Shown here: positions 36,505 through 49,545 of the stretch, piece after piece | How the letters are laid out: the number at the start of each line of letters is the position of its first letter | How positions within the stretch are numbered: position 1 is the stretch's first letter | DNA from: Diphasiastrum complanatum | Taxonomy: Eukaryota > Streptophyta > Lycopodiopsida > Lycopodiales > Lycopodiaceae | Direction: 5' to 3' | Length of the DNA stretch: 64,000 nucleotides | Assembly (NCBI GenBank): GCA_029204225.1 | Contig: CM055093.1 | Span: forward strand, 25,826,885 to 25,890,884 | Program-made: the position numbers and the translations under genes | The notes under the pieces: generated by a model | Seen by the model: only the letters and a program-made list of their open reading frames with translations | Database searches by the model: none | What the model was told of the DNA's origin: nothing

Positions 36505-38215
36505 TACGTTTATGTGATTGATGCGTGTTTCTTTCAATAAATTTTCTATTTTGATGGGTAAGGTGCATATAATGTTCCCTTGAGGCAAAAGATACAAGCA
36601 CAAGCAAATGATTACTTTACAAGTTCACATGATTTAAGCCTTGTTAAGTATAAGGTAAAGCCTTGCCATGAGAGCGCTTTATGCCTTTGAGATCACCAGC
36701 CCAACCATGGGCATAAAGACGTCACAATAGGGCTTTACCTCACCTAAAGGACTTGTGTTAATTTTTGGCCTTGCCTTGCAAAGGCATTAATACTTTGTGT
36801 TGGAGTTTAGAAAAAAGTCAACATTGCAGGATATTCTTTGGTGATTGTCTAAACTTTAAAGGCTTGCATTATTTGGCATTCAAAAATTCTCAAAAAGGGT
36901 GCATGCAAACAATGCATGATCGACAAGGCCCAAAAAGCAAAAGCTTAAAAAGAGAAGGGCCCATGCATTCTATGCATGACCTTACATTCAAAACTCCATA
37001 CTTTGTTGCAAATTGCATCTCCCATTTGTAATGCTTATATATATATGCTCAATACTTGTTCGTGAATGGCGAGATTATGTGTGATAATTCGAAGCACAAA
37101 TACCGTCACATTGTTCTTGTTTAGCATGGGATTAGGCGGGGATTATCACATGAGTAGTAGATATGGAGTCAACTTTTTGGTTAGTCATCGCATTTCTTCC
37201 AGACAAGGAGTCACATTTTTTAAATAAGGTATCACATAGTTTTAACGAAAAGAGTTTCATAGTATATAGGTAGGTAGTAGGATTTTCTGAAGGAGGTATC
37301 ATAGAGTTTTGACGTAACACATTGCTACTACAAAGAGTCAACTTAATGTAGCTAAGTAAAGCTCTTTTGTAACATGGATTCTCATAGAGATTATTATTTT
37401 TTCTCTTTCCTCCCATGTGCATACATGCACGCATGTGTGTGCGTGTTTGTGTATGTGTTGATCTAAAATGCAAAAGACATATTTATCCAAATATATCTAT
37501 TTACTCTCTAGATCTATTGTGTACATTTCCAAGACCAAGATTAACCCATCTTCAAGATTAATCCATTTTCAAGTGTTTGTACGAAAATTACATGTTCTTC
37601 TTGATTTGTTCATCGGAGTTTTGTGCACCTTGTAGCATGCAGCGCATAGGTTTGATGTATATTATCACAGAGCTATAATATGTTTGAATTCTAAACTCAA
37701 AAATATGTAGACCTTATGTTGAATCATCTATTGATTTTATTTTGTATTGACCACTATAACAATGGTGGTTGCATTGATTTCTTAGAAAGATGACTACGTT
37801 GAATTGTTACTGCTTGCTAGATATTTTCATGATAGTACAAAGAGGCTTTTTACCTTCAAGGTAGATCTCTTACTTGAAGATGTGATAAGTGCAACGACCT
37901 TGAGCACTTTCTCTAGTACTTGCATGTGTTGGTGTCGTGACCACTCTTGCAAAAATAATTCATTTGCCCGGAAATATCAAATGTTGATTTCATCCTTGAT
38001 GTTAAGTATGAGTCTAATAGGCTACCATGAAGATTCATCACCAGTTTTAATTTCCAGAATTTTGACCCAATTGATACCAATTTATTGACAAGGGCTCGAA
38101 TAAAACGTATTGTTATCACTTTGCTCATCTTGTTGACGAATAGTTATTAATTCAGAGGATAGGTTGGATTATGTGAAAACTAGTAAATCTTAGGTTGCTA
38201 GTAATAATGTATCAA
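36505..38215 (+). repeat. R repeat module, copy 1
   Basis: Matches 29185-30930 with small indels. It follows S copy 1 directly and is followed within about 10 bases by T copy 2, whereas copy 0 is separated from its T module by the SINE and the GST gene. Confidence 0.85.
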
Positions 38216-38221
38216 AAAAAA

Positions 38222-38455
38222 AGAAACTCCGGCATCAATTAGTAGTTATGTCGCCATTGAAAAGACTATTATACTTATTGAATATTTGTACTGCTGGTTG
38301 TAATAATCTTTCATATGCTAGATTTTGTCCTTATATGCTAAACACTTGAAGCTTTTGCTGGATCAAGCCCCATCACAAAATTGTGCCATAATAGCCTATG
38401 GACACTGCATGAGCACAACATTTAGCCAACAAAAGTACATTCTCCTTGAGCAAAA
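38222..38455 (+). repeat. T repeat module, copy 2
   Basis: Matches 32870-33146 with an internal deletion near its start and ends at the same S junction sequence. Confidence 0.8.
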
Positions 38456-41400
38456 CATTAGTCCTCAGCCTTAGGCCCTTTCCATGGTGGAATATTCGAG
38501 GAGGTGACCTTCCAAGCATGAAATCTTTTTCTAGTTTTTTTTCTTTTCATTTTTTTGTCAATTTTTTTTTATTTTACATTCACTTTATGCACGGAAGGGC
38601 ATGTAAAAAAAATTACATGCACCTTTCGCATCTCGGAGGGTGCATATGTGGAATGTGCATGTAAAAAATTGTAAAATGAAAACGAATCAAAATAGGCACA
38701 CAATATTGTGTTCTTTAAGGCACCTCCTTTCTTTTATTGATTTTACAATAATGAAACTACCTTCAAAAAATTAATGAATGTTACGTTGGTGTTTACATCA
38801 CGTAAAGCTTCAAGATAGAGAGTTTTAATCCCCTTAAAGATGTTGCCAGAAGTTCCCAATCCTTATAGCCTTCATCCCTAGTCCTAAGCATATTCAAATG
38901 TTCAAAAGAGGAAATCACCTTAAACTTGGCTATAAATGGTAAATTAATTTTACAATGTCCATAATTTTAGAGGTTTCCTTACATCTTTTATGCTACAATG
39001 CATACATAAAGATATTAGATGAAGGAATCCTTTGGGGCACGAATGCACTCTGAACTGTCGCAACTGAACGTCACTTAATCGTCACTGTGCGACTTAACTT
39101 ATTCGACGCTTTGTGATATTTAATTTTGCGACAAATCAACACCGTTTTTTTGTCGTTTGGCGACAGAAGATACAGACTGTCGCCATGCGACGTTCGGCAT
39201 GAAAAAAAAATATCTAAACAAACGACACAATAGTGACACTTTAAGTAATGTCGTCATGCGACAATAAAACTATGCGACAATTCAGCAACATCAAAGCAAC
39301 TCTTAACCGTCTCCTTGTTTAACTGTCGTCAGGCGACGCTGTAATTAATTAGTAGACTGTAAAACTTGAGGAATGGTCTTTTTACAATGACGATTTGGCA
39401 ACGATTCCAGAAATTTGCTAGGCAACGGACAGAAAGAGTGACGTTTGAGCGATATCAGAGCGACGATTAAACGTCTTCTTGACTTACTATCACGACGACG
39501 CTGTAATTTATTTGCAAACTGTAAAACCCGATGAATGGTTTTCTTATAGCGACGGTTTGGCAATGATTCCTAGACAACAGACAATGTGAAACATCGCTAG
39601 GCAACACATAATGCAAAATATATAAGAATCAGTGTTCTCGCCAGTAAATTGTTCTCGCCAGTCGCAAAAATGTGTTTATTGCTGCCATGTGATGATCCAA
39701 CCATGGTGGGTGTGTGGTTGCTACAAAAATCCGGGCCATCCACCATTGCTCGATTGCTCTTTTTTCTATCTACGAGCAAAAAGTGACAAAGATTCTAACA
39801 AAATGACATTAATAGTGTGATTAAATATTGATCTGCATTGAAAAGTCTGATTAATTGATGGCAATTTTAGTCATTGCTCTCATTGTTGTGATTTATTTTT
39901 GTAGAGTCGGTGTGTTGCAATTGGGTGATCATGAGCCTCTTGTGATATGAAACTTTAGATATGTCTTTTAGAATATTTTTTGTAGGTACTTGAATGCTCT
40001 TAATTAATATATACCATATACATTTGTTGAAATTAATGTCACACCGAAAATGCATTGGCATGCAAGAAAAGGAAGGTATATGTTTGATGAGTAATTACAA
40101 TTATTTTAATAGAATAAAGAAGAAGAGAAGTGTGATATCAGCTACAAGGGAAAAACTAAAAACTAAATGCGGGTCTAGGATGTACAAAATGACAATTCAA
40201 TATGAAGCCTGCATCTTTGTAAACCATTTTCAGTATGGTTTTTAACAAATTTTTACCATCCCATTCCATGATTATGCCCATTTTGAGGGGAGTGTCCCCA
40301 ATTGCAAGCCTCAAGGTGGGTATGTGAAGGCTTGCCTTGTAGTTGATATCACACTCCCTTAATAATGCACTTAGCATGACGGATGAGTCGACGACAACGA
40401 CTGAAAAGATCAGAGCATGATTCTAAATGAAATCAAATGAATTCAAGAACAAATCTGCATCCATTCTATCTCAATGACTTCACCCACCTTTATGACAATA
40501 GTTAGGAACATGATATTTTTTATTACAATTCTTTAGCCATATTTGCTTCGTTGTTAAAATGTTCCAAGTATACCATATTACATCAACTACAATCAATTGG
40601 GACAAGAGCCATAAAAAGATTCTTATGACTATGAACATTAGATTGAATGTAGTTATTCTTCTTTTCTACCATATAGAGTATCGGTTCCTCCTTTGACTAA
40701 TTTTCACATCAAGGAATGATATTCTAGAAGGTACATTTTCCAAGATAAGAGAAACATGTCAAGAAAAAAGAGCCTATTATGAATAGTCACCATGAATTTA
40801 TTTTATGTCAATATCACAAAAATCAAAAAAGAGTAGAAGAGAGGTTTTGAAAACTTTTGTTTTTCTAGATTTTTGTTTCAAAACTTGAGCAAGAAAGTTG
40901 TGAAAAACTTTCTTAAGTCCATGGCAGAAAAAAAATTTCATATGAGATTTGAGTTTTGACAGGGGAGTTTCGAGTTTCGAAAGGTCCGTTTACAAAATCA
41001 TGCAAAGAACCCGATTACAACACTATTTTCAACTAATACATTTGACTTGACATAACTTTTTAACTATAGCTTGGAAGTATGTCATGTATCATATCATTGG
41101 AAAGTGCTTGTTGAGCGCTTTCTATCACACCAAACTCCACTCAAATCGGAGTTACCAGTAAAACGTTATGCCATTTTGAATGTGGAATAAAAAAGTTACG
41201 TTACATAGAAGCCACTATGTCAAAAGACAATTGGGCCACATGTACATAAAAAGTGAAAAAAAAAAAAGAATCTTAAGAAAAGGCCCTTTTAACATTGGCA
41301 CCTTCTCTAATGCATTCATGGTAACACATATGGTACAATTCAGAGTACAATTGATTAATGATATTTTTTGGCATAATAATCCTCTATGATTTTTCATAGT

Positions 41401-42773
41401 GTTATATAGCACATGAATTATCATAGAGTGTTGGTTTCTACTTGCCCATTGTAATTAGTATGAGTCATTTTGGCTTGGCCTTTGTAAATATTATGAGCAC
41501 ATGTAGCTCATGTTAATCTTTGTATACTTAAGTAAAAAATTGGTTAGAGTTATTGAGTCATTGTATGAGATTTCAGTTGTAACATTCACGGTAATAGACT
41601 GTGTCTTTAATTATTAGAAATACTTGATACTATATATTGATTATGGTCAAAATTTACAAGAAGTGAGAGCAAAATATGATAGGGTCACTAGGGTCCTTCA
41701 GAGAAGAAGAGAAAACAAAGACAACTCCAAAGTACTGAAGCTATTAAATATCATAAGCATATGAAATGGTAACTTTATGCTCCCACACTCATGGACAATG
41801 GAGATGGAGATGTTTACACTCTCTTGTAAAGATAATTTTGTTCCTTAGTAGCTAGATGCTCCACATCATATTTATCCTACAAGACAACCAATGGAAGTCA
41901 TATTTATTCAACATGGGAGTCACACAATTAGTAGAAAGTTATCACATGACTAACAAATAAGGAGTTCTTTCTATTTAACATTTTCATCATGGGAGTTGCA
42001 TTTAGTAGATCAATAATCACATTTCTTGATGGCATGGAGTCATGCTTAGTAAATAGGGGGTTGCTTGTCCTCAAAGTAGGGAGTTGCATTTAGCAATAGG
42101 GAATGTCTTTTCTTCAAGCAAGGAATAACATTTCTGGCCTTGCCTTGCAGACGCAATACTATGTGGTGAGGTCAGTCGATGGACTCTGGAAAAAAGTCAA
42201 CATTAAAGGATACTCTATGGTGATAGCCTAAACTTTGAAGGCCTCAACCTTGGTTGAGGGCTAAACTAACATGCATCTGTTCCCATTAAAAAGTTCTTAC
42301 GAACTCATGCAAACAATGCCATACATAAGGCCAAAAAAGCAAAGACATGAGAATGTGGTGCTTTACTATGCATGAATGGTGCTTTATTTTTCTTCTTATA
42401 TTTTTAGCTTTGGAAAGGGCCTTTATTAGCTCTATACCTTGGGACAACGACTAGACTCCAGATGATATAGGAGAGCAAACAAGAGTTTAGTAGAGAATTT
42501 AGAACTATGAATTCTGGCAAGGAAGTTAGCTATCTGATGCCGATGCTTTCAAATTTTGTATGCCTGTGCAGATTCGAGTTCAAAACATCTAAAATTTGCA
42601 TGGACTCATGCGCATCTCATCAAATTTCAGTTTGTTTCTCAACATCACATTAGCATCAAGTCTTCACATATCCATAGAATTCAACAAATCTGAATATTGG
42701 GGTAGGGATGATATGTGGGTTTCTTCAAGATTCGATTTGGGTTTCTGTTTCTAGTTGCTCCTAGAATAGTAGG
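38456..42773 (+). mobile_element. S module, copy 2
   Basis: Begins CATTAGTCCTCAGCC and follows the order of S copy 1, with an extra block of about 975 bp at 39037-40012 that contains a GTCGC-rich element. It stops within AGAATAGTAGGA at 42773, where S copy 1 continues; the interruption is the minus-strand LTR element 42774-45629. Confidence 0.75.
39037..39660 (-). mobile_element. GTCGC-rich non-autonomous element, copy 1
   Basis: One end reads CACGAATGCACTCTGAACTG; the reverse complement of the same end is at 49526-49545. Inside, GTCGC and GCGAC occur very often in an otherwise A/T-rich region, and a segment with CCAAACCGTCGCT and TTTTACAGTCTACTAATTAA occurs twice about 190 bp apart. It interrupts the S module relative to 33726. 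The outer part up to about 40012 may also belong to it. No ORF of note; the superfamily is unknown. Confidence 0.6.
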
Positions 42774-44154
42774 AGCACTGCACCTTGATTTTTCTCCTTG
42801 TCCCAGCCTGATCTTGATACTTTTCCATCTTGGCTCTTTAAGGTAGGCAAAGATTGAGTACTCCGCAATGCACCTCTCACTTAGCTTGAAGTAGTTCTTT
42901 GAATCAGCCCAAATGTAACCATTGACCTCGTGGAAAGCCAAAGGGTCGCACCAGTTTGATCCGCATCCAAACTATCTCTTCGCGTTTGTTTGAAGCACCA
43001 TGTCCGTCGCGCAAAACTTGACTTTCACAATTCCATCACTGGTCAGTTGCCTCACGGTCAAAACAAGAAGTGTACATCGAGCTTGGCTTCAAGTAGCTCT
43101 CTTTGAATCAGACACATGCACCCAGAGTTTGCACTAGTCCGATCTCAACGCGAACTGTCCCTTAGCGTCCATTCGAAATACCAAGTCTCTCATGCAAGAC
43201 TCAACTTTCACAATTCTTTCATTGATCAACTGCCTTACACGTAACACAAGCCAATGTACTCATATGTTTCCTAGTCATTGCTGGTCCAGAGAAAGCCTAT
43301 AACAAGCTTTCCTTTCCACAACAAAAACTTGTCAACTTATTAGGTCCAAAGTTCGCCAGTCTCCTCGTGTGAGTATGGCTAGGTCACCTTGAATTTGCCC
43401 CCGTTTTGATCAACTTTCATTCAAAATTTGCCCCAAGAGAGAGGTGTGTGTGATAGTTTCCCTCCACTTATAAAATCAGCTGATCGGACTTGGAGTAGAG
43501 TTCTTCGGACAAAAAGCCTTTCCAACACTTTGCTTTCCATCTGCTAGGATTATGGCTCGATCCAACTTGTTGCCAATCTTTGAAGAGGATCCTAGTCTTT
43601 CCCCTTTGAGGAAAACCTCAACTGATACTGGATATCACCCATGCTCAGTGAGTTTCAGTTCCGAAGGTGGCCGTCCCAAAATGAAGATCAACTGCTCCAT
43701 AGAAGATCTCCCCTGAAATTGCCCTTTCCAACTTTTGACTTTCTACTTGCGTCTAGTGGGCGTTGTCGCAAATGAAACTAACCCAAGAAACAGGCTAGCC
43801 ATCTATCCTTTGCAAACATTGAGTCATTTCGTTGCCGTTCATGTGCGAGTACTTGAACTGCAAATCCGCCCCACAGATTCTGTAGTCCTCTTTGTTTGAT
43901 GGTATCAGCCTTCAAAATAAAGGTTCCTTCTCGAGCCATCAGGTCCTTGTATCACAAGCAATCACGCAAACCAGGCAAAGCATGAGTACTAAGACTCACC
44001 ACGAATACATACAAGTAAGACACTCAGACAAGTTTACTAACAAGTAACAAAGACAAGGTCCCCCTTTGAGATGGTCCTGCCAACGGACCTTTGCCTGGCC
44101 GCGCCGATACAAATCGATCACAGAATCAGCCCACATAGGACCCCTCCAACTATC

Positions 44155-44790
44155 CGTGCTTTCACCATTAAGCAGCACATTGCCTCAATCACGCCCCACC
44201 ACTTTTTGGTCGATAGCCCTTATAGCTAAACGATCGGCAACTATCCTTGAATATACCACCCTCGTGGATGCACCCGTGCTTTCACCGTTAGGCAGCACAT
44301 TGCCTCAGTAATGCCCCCACCAAATCTAGTCGATAGCCCTTATAGCTAAATGATCGGTAGCATACCCCCCAATCGTGGACGCACCCGTGCTTTCACTGTT
44401 AGGCAGCACATTGCCTCAGTAACGCCCCCACCAAATTTGGTCGATAGCCCTTATAGCTAAACGAATGGCAGCTATCCTTAGATATACCACCCCCGTGGAC
44501 GCACCCGTGCTTTCACCATTAGGCAGCACATTGTCTCAGTAACGCCCCCACCAAATTTAGTCGATAGCCCTTATAGCTAAATGATCGACAGCATACCACC
44601 CAAATCGTGGACACACTCCTGCTTTCACCATTAGGCAGCACATTGCCTTAGTAACGCCCCCACCAAATTTGGTCGATAGCCCTTATAGCTGAACGAACGG
44701 TGGCTATTGCGAATATGTCACCCCGCACACCACAAGGCACAGACCGTGCTTACACCAACCTAATGGCAACACATTGCCTCATCTGTCCTA
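44155..44790 (-). repeat. Tandem array with alternating 120/111 bp units
   Basis: The unit start CGTGCTTTCACCNTTAGGCA recurs at about 44155, 44275, 44386, 44506, 44618 and, diverged, 44745. The spacings are 120, 111, 120, 112 and 127. The alternation implies a higher-order unit of about 231 bp. It lies next to the primer site in the leader region of the LTR element. Confidence 0.8.
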
Positions 44791-45002
44791 CGTGCAGAAG
44801 GCACCAGGCCCGAACCACAGAAACTGACCGTGCTTACACCTCAAGGGCAGCACTTTGACTCATCAAGCCCCCGTCCTGTCAACCACCCCGACCGTGGACG
44901 CACCCATGCTCACACTGTGGGCAGCACCTTCTACAATAGTTGTCTTGATGAACCCCAAATCGTGGCTATTTCCGTGAGATCCGCATAACTGACCGACCAG
45001 TC

Positions 45003-45015
45003 GGCTCTGATACCA
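45003..45015 (-). promoter_or_regulatory. Primer-binding site, initiator tRNA-Met type
   Basis: The minus strand reads TGGTATCAGAGCC, the common plant retroelement primer site complementary to the initiator tRNA-Met 3' end. It lies two bases from the LTR end. Confidence 0.85.
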
Positions 45016-45017
45016 CA

Positions 45018-45629
45018 TGTAGCGCAGGCATCTCAAAGGGAGCCGAGATCCACGACTTAGCTTCTCAACCTTCAACTCTTGCCATCCAACCCACTTGACA
45101 TACAAGCAGCCAACTCGCCAATAATGATCAGACTTAACCAACTTGAAGTTCCGAAAACCAACATTGAGATCCTACCTGGCGCCATGCTAGATCGGCGGTC
45201 CCGATGTGGGTGACATTCGCCCTGAGTCGCAACCCGCACTCCCCTATAGTATTGGTGTGATTCGGCAACTGCCCCCTCATACCAAGCACTCTACCCAAGC
45301 TAGTAAAGCACATTTTTCTCTCTCTAGAATTTTCTCTTTCTAGAAAGTCATTTTCTCTCTCTAGATTTTATTGATCCCCAGGCTTCCTTTAATCATGCCT
45401 AGATCGTGTGAGGTGATTGCACATCGATCTGAGCTCTTTGGACTCCGCTAGAACCGATCAAAGATTTTCAGCCATAGGAACTTGGTGCTGGCTGGATTCT
45501 GGTCACAGTGGCGCCGGGAGCGGCGCCGGCGCCCTTGGCGCCCGGAGCGGCAGGGGCGCTGCTGGCGCCGGGGACATAGCTAGAGCCAGTGGCGCCGGAA
45601 GTAAAGCTTGTAAAGGTAGCTTTACAACA
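45018..45629 (-). repeat. LTR of the minus-strand element, with a GC-rich block
   Basis: Starts TG at 45629 and ends CA at 45018 on the minus strand. At 45510-45605 it carries about eight GGCGCC palindromes in a G+C-rich stretch, in sharp contrast with the A/T-rich surroundings. TCTCTCTCTAGA motifs recur at 45315-45368. The ORF across the GC-rich block is low-complexity Gly/Ala. Confidence 0.65.
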
Positions 45630-46480
45630 TGATAGCTCCTTCATAAAATCCTACTCCCTACCTATCTACTATGAAACTCTTTTCGTTGAAACTATGTGAT
45701 ACCTTATTTAAAAAATGTGACTCCTTGTCTGGAAGAAATGATATGACTAATGAAAAAGGTGACTCCATATCTACTACTCATGTGATAATCCCCGCCTAAT
45801 CCCATGCTAAACAAGAACAATGTGACGGTATTTGTGCTTCGAATTATCACACATAATCTCACCATTCATGAACAAGTATTGTGCCTATATATATAAGCAT
45901 TACACATGGGAGATGCAATTTGCTACAAAGTATGGAGTTTTGAATGTTAGATCATGCATAGAATGCATGGGCCCTTCTTTTTTTAAGCTTTTGCTTTTTG
46001 GGCCTTGTCGATCATGCATTGTTTGCATGCACCCTTTTTGAGAATTTTTGAATGGCAAATAATGCATGTTAGTTGGGCCCTCAACAAAGGTTCCAGCCTT
46101 GAAAGTTTAGACAATCACCAAAAAATATCCTTCAACATTGACTTCTTTTTAAACTCCATTGATCAGCCTAAACACATAGTATTAATGCCTTTGCAAGTCA
46201 AGACCAAAAATTAACAAAAGTCCTTCAGGTGAGGTAAATCCCTATTGTGATGTCTTTATGCCCATAGTTGGACAGGTGATCTCAAAGGCATAAAGCACTC
46301 TCATGGCAAGGCTTTACCTTATACTTAACAAGGCTTAAATCACGTGAACTTGTCAATTAATCATTTGCTTATGCTTGTATCTTCTGCCTCAAGGGAACAT
46401 TATATGCACTTATCCATCTGAACTAAAAATTTATTTAAAGAAACACACATCAATCACATAAACGTAATATATGGTAAGGA
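45630..46480 (-). repeat. R repeat module, inverted partial copy
   Basis: The reverse complement matches about 850 bases of 29185-30010. It begins exactly where the LTR element ends. Confidence 0.8.
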
Positions 46481-48159
46481 TTAGAAACTTCAGCAACAAT
46501 GGTGTTTTCCTGATGAGAAAAAGAAATGTCGCAAAACATCCTACTCTTCTAGGAGCAACTAGAAACAGAAACCCAGCTCGACTCCTGAAGAAACCCACAT
46601 ATCATCCCTACCCCAATATTCAGATTTGTTGAATTCTACGGATATGTGAAGACTTGATGCTTATGTGATATTGATAAGCAAACTCAAATTTGATGAGATG
46701 CGCATGAATGCATGCAGATTTTAGCTGTTTTGAACTCGAATCTACACCAACATACAAAATTTGAAAGCATCGGCATCGGATCGCTAACTTGCTTGCCAGA
46801 ATTCCTAGTTCTCAATTCTCTACTAAACTCTTGCTTGCTCTCATATATCATCTAGATTCTAGTCGCCGTCCCAAGGTATAGAGCTAATAAAGGCCCTTTC
46901 CAAAGCTAAAAATAAAAAAAAAATTATGTGCTAAAAAATAAAACACCATTCATGCATAGTAAAACACCACATTCTCATGTCTTTGCTTTTTTGGCCTTAT
47001 GTATGTGCATTGTTTGCACAAGTTCATAAGAACTTTTTAATGGGAACAAATGCATGTTAGTTTAGCCCTCAACCAAGGTTGAGACCTTGAAAGTTTAGGT
47101 TGTCACCATAGAGTATCCTTTAATGTTGACTTTTTTCCAGAGTCCATCGACTGACCTCACCACATAGTATTGCTTTTGCAAGGCAATGCCAAAAATCTCA
47201 TTCCTTGCTTGAAGAAAAGACATTCCCTATTGCTAAATGCAACTCCCTACTTTGAGGACAAGCAACCCCCTATTTACTAAGCATGACTCCATGCCATCAA
47301 GAAATGTGATTATTGATCTACTAAATGCAACTCCCATGATGAAAATGTTAAATAGAAAGAACTCCTTATTTGTTAGTCATGTGATAACTTACTACTAATT
47401 GTGCGACTCCCATGTTGAATAAATATGACTTCCATTGGTTGTCTTGTAGGATAAATATGATGTGGAGCATTGAGCTACTAAGGAACAAAATTATCTTTAC
47501 AAGAGAGTGTAAACATCTCCATCTCCATTGTCCATGAGTGTGGGAGCATAAAGTTACCATTCCATATGCTTATGATATTTAATAGCCTCACTACTTTAGA
47601 GTTGTCTTTGTTTTCTCTTCTTCTCTGAAGGACCCTAGTGACCCGTATGGAAGGTTGTAGAGATGAATTGTACGGATTGTACGAGGAGGTCGTACGAAAA
47701 TGAAGAATTACCACACCCAGTCAAATGTTTAAAGTTGAAAGATTCTTTCTGCGACCCTTGCCCCGATTGATTGCAGCCAATGTAATATGGTATGCTTGGA
47801 GCATTTCGAATATATATGAAGCAAATATGGATAAATAATTGTAATAAAAAAGATCATGTTCAAAACTGTATTCAAAAGGATCAAGAATAATCTCGTTACT
47901 AGGTGGATTCATGTAAGCTTTATATGGAGCATCAACAATCAACAAATTATTGTTTGGGTTGCAAAGGTCATTGTATGGCTTGAAAAAGTATGAGCTTGTG
48001 GTTTACTAGACATTCTATACTTTGTCTCATTATAGAATTTTGTTTGATCCCAAACAATATTAAAGCTATGTTATTGTTTTCCAACTCCAATGGCATCAAA
48101 AATTTGTATTTTTTACAAGAGAACTCTCTCTCGCTCTCTCAGGCATGTGTGAGTGTGTT

Positions 48160-48985
48160 TATGTATGCACGTTCATGTATACAACATAGAAGAATTGTCA
48201 TCTTGGATTGATTTATGCGAAAAATCCAAAGACCATGGGAATATTGATAGAACGCGGTGACGTCGATCACATAGGGGCCAGGCTTTTCCATCGGAATTGG
48301 AGAAGCTCCCAGATCAATGCAACATTCCTTGGCTACATGAAGTTGTGAATGATGCTTGTGCGAGTGAAAAACAAATATCAAATTAGGAGTGGGATCTTGC
48401 GCACAGATGTAGTTGGCATGTTTGTCTTTAAACTCAAATTCGTCATATTTATTCTTTATATAATAATTGCTTTGGCATTGTAACACATTATTCAAAAATA
48501 TGTTATTTGATATATGTAATTTTCAATATGGCAGTATAGGCGACATACCACTCTCTTTGGTCTAGTGGACAACACTTTCACTTTGAATGCATCGACAAAA
48601 AAAGAACGACATTCAATTGTGGGGTGATGACAAGGTTTCATCAAGCCAATCACATTAGTGCAAGGGATACCAATTTGGTTAAAAGTGACCTTGACTACAT
48701 TGGAACCATACAAGATATATTGGAAGTCAACTATAGATCTTTCAAGATCTTTTTGTTCGATGTTAAATGGTTTCAAATTACATGTCGAGGGCCACATGCA
48801 ACTGCACGATTGGATTCAAATGGACTATATGCTCTTGATTCAACAAAGATCCTTTCATCTTCCAATGAGACTTTGGTCTTACCAATTCATTGTGAATAGG
48901 TAACAATCGTTGGTACTTTTAATTATAAATCAATTGTTGAGCACACTAGATTCATTCTCCAACTCACTTGTATAGTTTGTATGTA
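48160..48985 (+). pseudogene. CACTA transposase fragment with DUF4216-like part
   Basis: It corresponds to the minus-strand fragment at 27362-28430. It begins at WIDLCEKSKDHGNIDRT, has WLHEVVNDACASEKQIS near 48330, then at 48624-48899 MMTRFHQANHISARDTN followed by GTIQDILEVNYRSFKIFLF and LDSNGLYALDSTKI. It ends abruptly at about 48985 within the sequence that is intronic in the other copy. Stops break the frame. It sits inside the inverted S module. Confidence 0.65.
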
Positions 48986-49023
48986 CACGGAGGCTTGCAA
49001 TTGGGGACACTCCCCTCAAAATG

Positions 49024-49545
49024 GGCATAATAGCCAAACCCTCGCTATAAGAAAACCATTCCTCAGGTTTTATAGTCTACAGATTCATTACAGCGTAGCC
49101 ACGATAGTAAGTCATGAAGACGTTTAATCGTCACTCTAATGTCGCTCGAACGTCACGCTTTATGTTCGTTGCCTGGTGAATTTCCGGAATCGTCACCAAA
49201 CCGTCGCTGTAAAAAGACCATTCCTCAGGTTTTACAGTCTACTAATTAATTACAGCGTCACCTGGCGACAATTCAGACAATGAGACTTTGGTGTCGCACA
49301 GTTTTATCGTCGCACGGCGACATTACTTAAAGTGTCACTATTGTGTCGTTTGTTCAGATATTTTTTTCTATGCGGAACGTCACGCGGTGACAGACAGTTC
49401 CTTCTGTCGCCAAACGACAAAAAGCTCGCTGATTCGTCGCAAAATTAAATGTTGCAGAGTGTCGAATATGTTAAGTCGCACAGTGATGATTAAGCTATCA
49501 CAAAGCGACGTTCAGTTGCGTCAGTTCAGAGTGCATTCGTGCCCC
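49024..49545 (+). mobile_element. GTCGC-rich non-autonomous element, copy 2
   Basis: Homologous to the reverse complement of 39037-39600 and to 51190-51695. It has the same internal duplication (about 49025 and 49195) and the end CAGTTCAGAGTGCATTCGTG at 49526-49545. It sits in the S arm at the same place as copy 1, so it probably predates duplication of S. Confidence 0.65.

Larger units (their letters stand above)
42774..45629 (-). mobile_element. Copia-like or LARD-type LTR element, minus strand, incomplete
   Basis: On the minus strand an LTR of about 612 bp (45629-45018, TGTTGTAAAG...GCTACA) is followed after two bases by the primer site TGGTATCAGAGCC. A tandem array and then a weakly repetitive region of about 1.3 kb follow. 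A diverged ~200-bp duplication (around 42890-43070 and 43090-43260) lies inside. No gag or pol genes were recognised and no second LTR was found at 42774. It interrupts the S/R complex. Confidence 0.6.

Noticed and set aside
38222-38270. A second GST start fragment, because GTCGCCATTGAA matches the GST start region
   Set aside because: The bases align better with T copy 1 at 32945-32975; the 12-base match appears accidental.
44155-44790. CRISPR-like array
   Set aside because: Units are contiguous 111-127 bp tandem repeats without unique spacers, inside a plant LTR element.
45417-45632. Gly/Ala-rich ORF across the GGCGCC block
   Set aside because: It is read against the LTR orientation and is low complexity from a short repeat.
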